DNA from: Planococcus lenghuensis
GTDB taxonomy: Bacteria > Bacillota > Bacilli > Bacillales_A > Planococcaceae
Length of the DNA stretch: 64,000 nucleotides
NCBI RefSeq assembly: GCF_001999905.1
Contig: NZ_CP019640.1
Coordinates: 2,956,001 to 3,020,000, forward strand
Reading direction: 5' to 3'
A program made the position numbers and the translations under genes. The notes under the pieces were generated by a model, which saw only the letters and a program-made list of their open reading frames with translations, had not been told where the DNA came from and did no database searches. Shown piece after piece: positions 57,017-64,000 of the stretch. Position 1 is the first letter of the stretch. Every line of letters begins with the position of its first letter.

Positions 57017-57706
57017 ATGACAATAGAAGCAGAACGCCATGTACTGGTTGTATTTCCGCACCCTGATGATGAAGCCTTTGGTGTATCCGGAACGATTTCA
57101 TCTTATATTGAACAGGGAACACCTGTTACATATGCATGTCTGACACTTGGTGAAATGGGCCGGAATCTCGGCAATCCGCCATTTGCCACCCGGGAATCAC
57201 TTCCTGACATCCGAAAACAGGAATTGCTGGCTTCCGCAGAAGCCATGGGACTGGAAGATCTGCGGATGATGGGACTTCGGGATAAGACACTTGAGTTTGA
57301 AGATGACGAAAAAATGGTGCAGCTCATCACAGAATTGATCGATGAAACGAACCCTTCCCTCATCATCACATTCTATCCGAATTATGCCGTGCATCCCGAT
57401 CACGAAGCGACCGCACGAGCCGTCATCCGCGCTGTCCGCCGCATGAAGGACCGCCCGAAACTGCATTGTGTGGCGTTTGCCAATGATACGCTGTCCGGCC
57501 TCGGCAAGCCCGATATCGTCCGGGATATCTCGCCCGTCCGCGAACGGAAAATGAATTCCATGAAAGCCCACATTTCGCAGACGGCCTGGATGCTTGAAGA
57601 AATGGAGCATAAACTTGCACAGGGAGATACAGAAACTGAGAGCTGGCTTGTCAATGAACGTTTTTACACGTACCGGTGGGATGAGGACTTTGAAGAATCA
57701 TTTTAA
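57017..57706 (+). CDS. bshB2: Bacillithiol biosynthesis deacetylase BshB2
   Basis: Zinc-dependent LmbE-type deacetylase acting on GlcNAc-malate in bacillithiol synthesis or on bacillithiol conjugates. 229 aa with HPDDEAFG (residues 15-22) and AVHPDHEA as metal sites. AAGGAGG before the ATG. In many Bacillales it backs up BshB1. Confidence 0.92.
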   Translation: MTIEAERHVLVVFPHPDDEAFGVSGTISSYIEQGTPVTYACLTLGEMGRNLGNPPFATRESLPDIRKQELLASAEAMGLEDLRMMGLRDKTLEFEDDEKMVQLITELIDETNPSLIITFYPNYAVHPDHEATARAVIRAVRRMKDRPKLHCVAFANDTLSGLGKPDIVRDISPVRERKMNSMKAHISQTAWMLEEMEHKLAQGDTETESWLVNERFYTYRWDEDFEESF

Positions 57707-57723
57707 TCGTGCAGGGCTGTCCC

Positions 57724-57748
57724 GAAAGGTCATGAGCGATGACCTTTC
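57724..57748 (+). terminator. Terminator after bshB2
   Basis: GAAAGGTCAT / ATGACCTTTC perfect stem with a five-base loop; TTTTT follows nine bases later. Confidence 0.75.
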
Positions 57749-57762
57749 CGGCGGCTCTTTTT

Positions 57763-58538
57763 GATTGGCTGGAGTCGCCGCCGTTCATTCGTCAGCCAAG
57801 TCATGGACGGATATAACGACCTTACAGAATGGCAGCTGCCGTGATATCTTCAAAAAGGCTGATGCTTATGCGGAAATCGCAGGAAGAGAAAACTGGCGGA
57901 TTTTTCTCTTCCCTGCCTTCATCATTGATTGCAAGCGGAATCTTTTGGTCAAACCCTATAATTATGCATAAAAATTTTTATGCAGAAAACTGCAAGTAAA
58001 CAATTTCTGCCCACGAGTGAAATCTGCCGATTCTGACAAAGGTGTTCCGCTTTTTTAAGAACGCTCGCGGGAAGCGATCAAAAGATGCGCGTGATGGATG
58101 ACCGCGTCCTTTGATCCTCTTCCCCTGCCCGCCTCTTCTTTCCAAACCGGTACCCATTTCTTGATAGCCGGTTCTTCTTGCAGGAAAGACGGCACCTTTT
58201 CCCGTTATTCTTCTAATGGAGTTATTGGAGCAAAACAGGTACAGACAATCCGTTGAGGCCGGCGGGCTGCCAATAATTATGTACAGAACGATGTCTTGTC
58301 CCGCTCACTGACTGGCCTGTTTGCTTCAGGACCAGGAAGCAAGCGGAACGTTTTCGGCTGGCGACCGGGAATACATGTTTATGCAATTTACAGGGTTTTA
58401 TCTATAGCTCCAGTTCCTGCCCTAATGGAAGGGACTATATTTATTCGACAAATTCCGCTACTATAATAGAGGATGTTCACACAAGAGAAAGTGAACACGG
58501 CAATTATTTCAGTTACATAGACATCAAGGAGGAAAATC
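57763..58538. other. Gene-free region with palindromes
   Basis: About 780 bases between bshB2 and the YjiH-type gene without a convincing gene. Visible structures are a perfect 20-bp palindrome TGCATAAAAATTTTTATGCA (57965-57984), an imperfect hairpin around 58075-58120 (GATCAAAAGATGCG against CGCGTCCTTTGATC), and the operator-like repeat before 58539. A 68-codon frame at 57765 has no ribosome site. The region may be a decayed gene or a long regulatory leader. Confidence 0.6.
58461..58497 (+). promoter_or_regulatory. Promoter -10 and inverted repeat before the YjiH-type gene
   Basis: TATAAT at 58462-58467, then TGTTCAC (58474-58480), ten bases, GTGAACA (58491-58497): a perfect 7-bp inverted repeat just after the start site, a typical repressor position. 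The -35 is unclear. The gene has AAGGAGG upstream. Confidence 0.55.
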
Positions 58539-59894
58539 ATGAAAACGCATTCAGCATCAACGTGGGCATTGTTCCTGATTCCGTCCATACTCGGAATTCT
58601 GCTGTTCATGGTGCCGCTCCAGACAGCGGAAGGTGTTCAGGTCGTGGTCGCGATTCTTGCAAGCTGGCTTGCAGAATATATTGCACCGTATGTATCGTGG
58701 ATCGTAACCGGGCTGCTCATCATCGCAGCGGTGGGATCGCTGGTTTTTGTAGCGAAACGGCCACCTGCAGCAGACGAAGAGACAACGTTTATCGAAAAAT
58801 TATTCAATGTTCATTGGTTCTGGACAATCGTCCGTGTTCTCGGTGCAGTTTTTGCGCTGATGGTTATGCTCCAGGTGGGACCCGAAGCGGTATGGAGTGA
58901 CGTAACGGGCGGACTTTTGCTGTCGGCAGAAGGCTTGCTGTCATTCCTGTTCACCATCTTCCTGTTCGCCGGCCTCCTGTTGCCGCTCCTCATGAATTTT
59001 GGCCTGCTGGAGTTCTTCGGGACGATGATGGTCAAAATCATGCGGCCGCTGTTCCGGCTGCCGGGCCGTTCTTCCATCGACGCACTGGCCTCTTGGGTCG
59101 GTGACGGAACAATCGGTGTCCTGCTGACAAGTCAGCAGTATGAGCAGAACCGCTATACGAAGCAGGAAGCTGCGATCATCGGGACGACTTTCTCAGTCGT
59201 ATCGATCACGTTCGCCATTGTCGTCATCTCAGAAGTGGGTCTCAGTGAATACTTCCTGCCTTATTACGGCACTGTCATCCTGGCAGGTGTTGTACTGGCA
59301 CTCATCATGCCGCGGATTTATCCGCTCGCTCAAAAAGAGACGACATTCGCAGACGGCACGCCACAGGAATCTCAGCATGAAGATGTGCCGAAGGGATACA
59401 GCTCTGCAAGCCATGGCCTTGAACTGGCTCTTGAAAAAGCGGACCGGAACCGGTCGGCAGGCAAGTTCTTCACCGATGGATTCAAAAACGTGCTCGATAT
59501 GTGGATCGGCGTTGCCCCGGTTGTCATGGCATTCGGGACAATCGCATTGATTCTTGCAGAATTCACACCGTTCTTTGCGATTCTCGGTGCGCCGTTTGAG
59601 CCGCTTCTCACCTTGCTCGGTATTCCCGAAGCAGAAGAAGCCGCCCAGCTCATGGTCATCGGCTTTGCGGATATGTTCCTTCCGGCGATTCTTGGAGCGG
59701 GATTGGAATCTGAAATGACCCGCTTCATTGTAGCTACAATGTCGGTCACTCAGTTGATTTACATGTCAGAAGTCGGCGGTTTACTGCTCGGTTCGAAGAT
59801 TCCGGTCAATATCCTTGATCTGGTTGTCATCTTCCTGCTCCGCACATTGATCGCATTGCCCATCATCACTGGCGTGGCACATTTGCTGTTTTAA
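58539..59894 (+). CDS. YjiH family transporter with nucleoside-recognition (Gate) domains
   Basis: 451 aa, about ten membrane segments in two Gate-type halves: LPGRSSIDALASWVGDGTIGVLL in the first and DMFLPAILGAGLESEMTRF in the second, with a hydrophilic loop at about 270-310. The family is found in amino-acid and arginine/ornithine contexts in some Gram-positives, but the substrate is not established. Single-gene unit. Confidence 0.82.
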   Translation: MKTHSASTWALFLIPSILGILLFMVPLQTAEGVQVVVAILASWLAEYIAPYVSWIVTGLLIIAAVGSLVFVAKRPPAADEETTFIEKLFNVHWFWTIVRVLGAVFALMVMLQVGPEAVWSDVTGGLLLSAEGLLSFLFTIFLFAGLLLPLLMNFGLLEFFGTMMVKIMRPLFRLPGRSSIDALASWVGDGTIGVLLTSQQYEQNRYTKQEAAIIGTTFSVVSITFAIVVISEVGLSEYFLPYYGTVILAGVVLALIMPRIYPLAQKETTFADGTPQESQHEDVPKGYSSASHGLELALEKADRNRSAGKFFTDGFKNVLDMWIGVAPVVMAFGTIALILAEFTPFFAILGAPFEPLLTLLGIPEAEEAAQLMVIGFADMFLPAILGAGLESEMTRFIVATMSVTQLIYMSEVGGLLLGSKIPVNILDLVVIFLLRTLIALPIITGVAHLLF

Positions 59895-59897
59895 ATG

Positions 59898-59933
59898 AAA
59901 AAGCTGTTGTCGGAAATCCGGCAACAGCTTTTT
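59898..59933 (+). terminator. Terminator after the YjiH-type gene
   Basis: AAAAAGCTGTTG / CAACAGCTTTTT stem with an inner CGGA / TCCG pairing. T runs on both strands. Confidence 0.9.
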
Positions 59934-60049
59934 ATGATTTGTCATGAAAATCCAGCTGGTCTGTAAATAATAATCGGCTGAAATCCCTTCAAATAATAAC
60001 GAGCATCCCTTGAACCTCCATAAAACACCTTACGAACCCGTGATTCCGT

Positions 60050-61009
60050 TCAAGAGGAATTTGCCTGCAACCGCTTTTCGCTTTCCGCACTGAGCTGCAG
60101 CTCTTGTTCTGTGTCGGCTGGCAGATGAGCAGCAGGTTTCTTTGCCTTCACTGCAGTAAATACATAGCATCCTGCAATGACGATGGCACTGCCGGCCAAT
60201 TGTGTACCGGTCATTTGTTCGCCCAGTAAAAGGAATGCCAGAATAGCAGTAAAGATTGGGTTAAAGTTCAGGTAAATGCCCGCTGAAGCAGCGCCGAGTT
60301 TCTGCACACCGATGTTCCAGAGCACAAAACAAACTACTGTAGAGATGACGCCAGTATAGAGCAGCGCACCAATGAACGGTCCCGTTATGTCTGTCACGTG
60401 AAAATCTGCAGCGTTATAGGGCAGGAGCACCAACAGACCTGCGATGCCTGAGTAGAATGTGGCAGCAAGCGGCGTCACATACATCATCGCCCATTTGCTG
60501 CAAACGGAGTAAATTCCCCAGATGCCCACCGCAGCCAGCATGTACACATCTCCCCGGTTGAATTCGAGCGACAGAAGCACCTCACTGCTTCCTTTCGACA
60601 GCACCAGCACAACACCGGCCAGTGAAAGAGCGATCGCAACCGTCTGGACAGCGCTGATTTTATCCTTCAGGAGCAGGACTGAAAATATAGCGATCGAAAC
60701 GGTATTCAGCGTAGAGATCAAGCCTACATTTGTGGCGGATGTGTGATCAAGCGCTAAAAACTGAAGCGTATTGAATAAGGCGACACCTGTAAGTCCCATC
60801 AGCAGCAACGGCAATAATGCCTGACGCGGCGGAAGCGCCGTTTTTCCCTGCCGCATGATAAACGGTAAGAGACAGACGATTGCAATCAGCCATCTGAGGC
60901 TCGTCAGCGTGATGGGTGAAGCATGGCCCACCAGCCATTTTCCCATCACAAAATTCCCTGCCCATAGCAGGCTTGTCAGCAGCAATAAGATTGAATACTT
61001 ATAACGCAT
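60050..61009 (-). CDS. EamA-family (DMT) transporter
   Basis: 319 aa from the ATG at 61009 with GGGGGAGG upstream. Ten membrane segments in two EamA repeats, with MRQGKTALPPRQALL in the middle of the first and LGAASAGIYLNFNPIFTAILA in the second. Probably an exporter of small metabolites such as amino acids, in view of the divergent Lrp-type regulator. A hydrophilic tail of about 35 residues follows. Confidence 0.88.
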   Translation of the reverse strand: MRYKYSILLLLTSLLWAGNFVMGKWLVGHASPITLTSLRWLIAIVCLLPFIMRQGKTALPPRQALLPLLLMGLTGVALFNTLQFLALDHTSATNVGLISTLNTVSIAIFSVLLLKDKISAVQTVAIALSLAGVVLVLSKGSSEVLLSLEFNRGDVYMLAAVGIWGIYSVCSKWAMMYVTPLAATFYSGIAGLLVLLPYNAADFHVTDITGPFIGALLYTGVISTVVCFVLWNIGVQKLGAASAGIYLNFNPIFTAILAFLLLGEQMTGTQLAGSAIVIAGCYVFTAVKAKKPAAHLPADTEQELQLSAESEKRLQANSS

Positions 61010-61029
61010 AAAGAACCTCCCCCGCTTCA

Positions 61030-61120
61030 AGTTAAAACCTCTTTATTAATAATTTTAACTTTTCTACTCATAAACTTACAGGTTCTTTACCTATTGCGTT
61101 TTAATTCAATAAAAATTAAA
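61030..61120. promoter_or_regulatory. Divergent control region of eamA and lrp
   Basis: Two AT-rich inverted repeats: AGTTAAAA (61030) with TTTTAACT (61053), 15 bases apart, and TTTAATT (61100) with AATTAAA (61114), seven bases apart. They resemble Lrp/AsnC-type sites, and the neighbouring regulator is the natural candidate. Confidence 0.55.
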
Positions 61121-61204
61121 GTGTTACTAAGGAATACGTTATTTTATTCATCTGGCAAATTGAGATTTCCATCATCACAAAACAATCTTAAAGGAGACTT
61201 GGCA

Positions 61205-61696
61205 ATGGAATCTGTTTTCAGTAAAGTACTCGATTCAATCGATGTCCAGCTGCTTGATATACTGCAACACGAAGCCCAATTGAGCAATGCGGAATTGGCC
61301 CGGCGCGTCAGCCTCTCCTCCCCTGCTGTTCATGCACGTGTCCGCCGCCTGGAAAACGAGGGATACATCAGCCGGCAAGTCGCCATTTTGAACCAGGAAA
61401 AACTCGGCTTCGATCTGTTATGTTTTATTTTTATCAGCACGACTGTTCATCAGGCAGAAGAATTGCATGTGCTGGAATCCGCACTGCAGGCGATGCCCGA
61501 AGTGCTGGAATGCCATTGCCTGACGGGTGAATATGATTATTTGCTGAAAGTCGCCAACCGGGACCGGGCGGATCTGCAGGCATTCATCCGCAAACTGAAC
61601 CGGCTTGGCGTCACGAAAATCCAGACTAGTCTCGTGCTGCGGGAAGTCAAAGATTCAACTGTACTGCCCATTACCGGCGGGCCGGATGCCATTTAA
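61205..61696 (+). CDS. Lrp/AsnC-family regulator
   Basis: 163 aa from the ATG at 61205 behind AAAGGAG. The N-terminal helix-turn-helix (DIQLLDILQHEAQLSNAELARRVSLS type, residues 12-60) and the RAM ligand domain (HCLTGEYDYLLKV) are clear. Divergent from the EamA exporter, so it probably senses an amino acid and controls export. Confidence 0.92.
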   Translation: MESVFSKVLDSIDVQLLDILQHEAQLSNAELARRVSLSSPAVHARVRRLENEGYISRQVAILNQEKLGFDLLCFIFISTTVHQAEELHVLESALQAMPEVLECHCLTGEYDYLLKVANRDRADLQAFIRKLNRLGVTKIQTSLVLREVKDSTVLPITGGPDAI

Positions 61697-61716
61697 CGGT
61701 TTTACGGCATAAAAAA

Positions 61717-61736
61717 GCACACGCTCAGGCGTGTGC
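61717..61736. terminator. Shared lrp/tdh terminator overlapping the tdh stop codon
   Basis: GCACACGC / GCGTGTGC perfect stem with a four-base TCAG loop. T runs flank it on both strands. The tdh stop codon is in the loop. Confidence 0.92.
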
Positions 61737-62669
61737 AAATTTTTCCCGTAATTTATTGAGCATGTCAGCTGTCATGGCATCCAGGGAATACTTCACTTGG
61801 AAGCCCCATTCCCGTTCAGCTGCAGATGCATCAATGCTGTCCGGCCAGCTGGCGGCAATCCCCTGACGGACCGGATCGACATCGTATGTCAATTTAAAAT
61901 CCGGGAGGTGTTTCCGGATGGACGCCGCAACCGCTTCCGGGTCCACGCTCATCGCCGTCACATTAAAGGCATTCCGGTGCTCAAGTTGCGCTGCGTCCGC
62001 TTCCATTAGATCCACAATGGCCTGCAGGGCATCCGGCATGTACATCATGTCCATATGCGTCCCTTGCGCGATATAAGAAGCATAGCTGCCCTGTTCGAGC
62101 GCTTTGTAGTAAATGTCCACTGCGTAATCGGTCGTTCCGCCACCCGGGGGTGTTACATAAGAAACGAGGCCCGGAAAGCGGACACCGCGCGTATCAACGC
62201 CAAATCGGTGAAAATAATAGTCACACAGCAACTCCCCGGCGACTTTATTGACCCCGTACATCGTTGTCGGCCGTTGCAATGTATCCTGCGGGGTGCCGAT
62301 TTTCGGTGTGGACGGGCCGAACGCACCGATCGAACTTGGCGTAAAAAACTGCAGACCCAGGTTTCTGGCCGTTTCCAGCGCATTCATAAGACCGCCCATG
62401 TTCAAATTCCAAGCGAATAACGGATTTCCCTCGGCTTTTGCTGATAATAATGCCGCCATATGCATGATTGTGTCCGCATTAAAATCTTTCGCCAATTGCT
62501 GCATCCGTTCCCCATCCGTCACATCCAATAATGCGAAATTACCGTCTTTATTTTCAATCGGACGAATATCCGTTGCCAGCACGTTTTCGACTCCATATAT
62601 TTCTTGGAGTTTCCCCGTCAGTTCAGATCCAATCTGGCCGAGCGCACCAGTTATCAGTATGCGTTTCAC
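61725..62669 (-). CDS. tdh: L-threonine 3-dehydrogenase, SDR type
   Basis: NAD-dependent oxidation of threonine to 2-amino-3-ketobutyrate by an extended short-chain dehydrogenase. From a GTG at 62669 (AAGGAGG seven bases upstream) the protein is 314 aa. GALGQIG binds NAD; YGVNK holds the catalytic tyrosine and lysine; [19 protein letters not shown] is typical of the epimerase-like threonine dehydrogenases. The neighbouring kbl confirms the pathway. Its last codons form one arm of the terminator. Confidence 0.92.
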   Translation of the reverse strand: MKRILITGALGQIGSELTGKLQEIYGVENVLATDIRPIENKDGNFALLDVTDGERMQQLAKDFNADTIMHMAALLSAKAEGNPLFAWNLNMGGLMNALETARNLGLQFFTPSSIGAFGPSTPKIGTPQDTLQRPTTMYGVNKVAGELLCDYYFHRFGVDTRGVRFPGLVSYVTPPGGGTTDYAVDIYYKALEQGSYASYIAQGTHMDMMYMPDALQAIVDLMEADAAQLEHRNAFNVTAMSVDPEAVAASIRKHLPDFKLTYDVDPVRQGIAASWPDSIDASAAEREWGFQVKYSLDAMTADMLNKLREKFAHA

Positions 62670-62858
62670 CCAATTTCCTCCTTTAAGTAAAACCATGAAC
62701 GCCTTTACGCATCTCAAATTTCAATCCTTATTCATTATACGGGGGACGGCATGGGAGAACAACCGGAAATAAGAAGTGAGCCGTTTTTCCTGACTTCCAG
62801 TCCAATCTATGTCTCTTCAATTGGCCGGCACGCGCACAGACCTGAAAATCTAAAAAGC

Positions 62859-62879
62859 GCACTGCCAAAATGGCAGTGC
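62859..62879 (-). terminator. Terminator after kbl
   Basis: GCACTGCCA / TGGCAGTGC perfect stem with a three-base loop, then GCTTTTTAG on the minus strand. It separates kbl from tdh, so tdh needs another promoter or readthrough. Confidence 0.88.
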
Positions 62880-62889
62880 ACTGCTTGCG

Positions 62890-64000
62890 TCATTGAATAA
62901 CGCCCAGTTCTTTGCCGACTTTTTCATATACGGCAAGCGCTTCATCAAGCATGTCTTTCGTATGGGCGGCCGTCGGCATGTTGCGGACGCGGCCGGTGCC
63001 TTTCGGAACAGTAGGGAAAACGATCGATTTTGCATACACGCCTTCTTCGAACAGGCGCTTTGAGAATTGCTGGGTCAGCTTCTCCTCACCGATAATACAC
63101 GGCGTGATCGGCGTTTCGGATTCCCCGATATTGAAGCCCAGCTCTTTCAGGCCTTTTTTCAAATAATCTCCGTTATCCCACAACTTATCATGGAGCTCCG
63201 TGGAATCGATGATCATCTGCAGCGCCGAAATGATGGCCGCTGTATCGCCGGGCGGCACTGCCGTGGAGAATAAAAACGGACGTGAGCGCACGCGCAGCCA
63301 GTCGATCAGGTTCTGCTTACCGGCAACGTAACCGCCGACCACACCGACCGCTTTTGATAGCGTGCCCATCTGCATATCAACTTCTTTTTCCAGACCGAAA
63401 TGCTTTACAGTTCCTTTCCCTTTGCCGGTCACGCCGGATCCATGGGCGTCATCGACATACGAGATGAGGTCGAATTCCTTCGCGATTTCCACGATTTCCG
63501 GTAGCTTAGCAATGTCGCCGTCCATTGAGAATACGCCGTCTGTGATAACCATGACTTTATTGTACAGACCGGATTCTGTCGCTTCTTTCGCCTTCGCCCG
63601 CAAGTCTTCCATATCGGAATGCTTGTACGCGATGATCTTCGCTTTCGACAGTCGGCAGCCATCGATGATCGAAGCATGGTTCAGCTGATCGGACAGGATC
63701 GCATCATTCTTATCCATGACTGCAGAAATCGCCGCCATATTGCAATTGAAGCCGGATTGATACGAAATCGCCGCTTCCGTCCCTTTGAACTCGGCAAGCT
63801 TATCTTCAAGCTGCACGTGCAGGTCGAGCGTACCGTTGATCGAACGCACTGCACCTGCGCCAACGCCGTATTTGTCGATCGTTTCTTTTGCGACCTTTTT
63901 CAATTCGTCGTTCGTTGCAAGGCCCAGATAGTTATTGGATGATAAGTTGATCAGTTCTTTCCCGCGGACTTTGATGATCGGGCCATTCGGGCCTTCAACC
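62890..64000 (-). CDS. kbl: Glycine C-acetyltransferase (2-amino-3-ketobutyrate CoA ligase), 5' end cut by window
   Basis: PLP enzyme splitting 2-amino-3-ketobutyrate with CoA into glycine and acetyl-CoA. The open frame runs to base 64000, so about 25 N-terminal residues are missing; an in-frame ATG at 63903 is internal ([11 protein letters not shown] precedes it). [20 protein letters not shown]-type [25 protein letters not shown] and the PLP lysine in MGTLSKAVG are visible. Works with tdh in threonine use. Confidence 0.94.
   Translation of the reverse strand, partial: VEGPNGPIIKVRGKELINLSSNNYLGLATNDELKKVAKETIDKYGVGAGAVRSINGTLDLHVQLEDKLAEFKGTEAAISYQSGFNCNMAAISAVMDKNDAILSDQLNHASIIDGCRLSKAKIIAYKHSDMEDLRAKAKEATESGLYNKVMVITDGVFSMDGDIAKLPEIVEIAKEFDLISYVDDAHGSGVTGKGKGTVKHFGLEKEVDMQMGTLSKAVGVVGGYVAGKQNLIDWLRVRSRPFLFSTAVPPGDTAAIISALQMIIDSTELHDKLWDNGDYLKKGLKELGFNIGESETPITPCIIGEEKLTQQFSKRLFEEGVYAKSIVFPTVPKGTGRVRNMPTAAHTKDMLDEALAVYEKVGKELGVIQ

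Noticed and set aside
57765-57971. 68-codon frame downstream of bshB2
   Set aside because: Begins just after a terminator with no ribosome site and has no recognisable features.
59940-60049. Another 21-bp array (CCCTTnAA words) before the eamA stop
   Set aside because: Units can be aligned at 21 bp only with heavy mismatch; too degenerate to list as an array.

Overview
The window looks like a stretch of Bacillales chromosome, most probably from the Planococcaceae (a Bhargavaea, Planococcus or Sporosarcina-like organism). The reasons are B. subtilis-like gene order, a spo0F gene, GAGG-type ribosome binding sites with frequent GTG/TTG starts, and a base composition somewhat above 50% G+C by eye. 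The genus is inference. Almost all genes are chromosomal core genes. I see no phage, insertion sequence, CRISPR array, tRNA or rRNA. Relative to B. subtilis the gene order (ywlC, prmC, prfA, tdk, rpmE, rho, glpX, murA2, tal, fbaA, spo0F, ywjG, pyrG, rpoE, fadF/acdA, argS, ywiB, speB, speE, ywhD, ywhB, ywgA, ywfO, lipL, pta, hemQ, ywdK, ywdI, ung, pdxK) is kept, with insertions.

Layout. 1-9.8 kb: translation termination and modification genes, thymidine kinase, L31, Rho and central-carbon/cell-wall genes on the minus strand. 9.9-14.2 kb: spo0F, ywjG, pyrG with a CTP-sensing leader, rpoE and a previously untracked 53-aa membrane protein. 14.7-25.4 kb: an acyl-CoA degradation cluster (fused isobutyryl-CoA mutase IcmF, TetR regulator, two acyl-CoA dehydrogenases, hydroxyacyl-CoA dehydrogenase, thiolase, FadF electron-transfer protein). 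25.8-36.7 kb: a 13-gene cobalamin uptake and salvage operon (btuF-btuC-btuD/cbiZ-cbiB-cobD-cobU-cobQ-cobS-cobC-cobU2-cobA(PduO)-cblT-cblS) behind a cobalamin riboswitch. 37-48.8 kb: argS, polyamine genes, small conserved genes, lipL and pta. 48.9-57.7 kb: hemQ, ung, pdxK, an orphan OppBC permease pair and bacillithiol gene bshB2. 58.5-64 kb: a YjiH-type transporter, an EamA/Lrp divergent pair, and threonine degradation genes tdh-kbl (kbl runs off the window).

How the parts connect. The cobalamin operon ends 0.35 kb from a cluster whose mutase IcmF needs adenosylcobalamin, so cofactor salvage and its likely main consumer sit side by side. The acyl-CoA cluster carries two copies of a FadR-type operator, one inside the fadF promoter.

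The most unusual signal is in the gene-free linkers. At least six linkers (about 4.2, 14.3, 21.0, 25.6, 43.2 and 49.8-50.2 kb) hold short tandem arrays whose units differ in sequence between loci but repeat at 21 bp, or 18 bp in some steps. Most lie between a terminator and the next promoter. A seventh linker (10.85-11.59 kb) holds a mosaic array of GAAAAG...GACAA hairpin units whose copies show compensatory base-pair changes. All counts were made by eye from the sequence.
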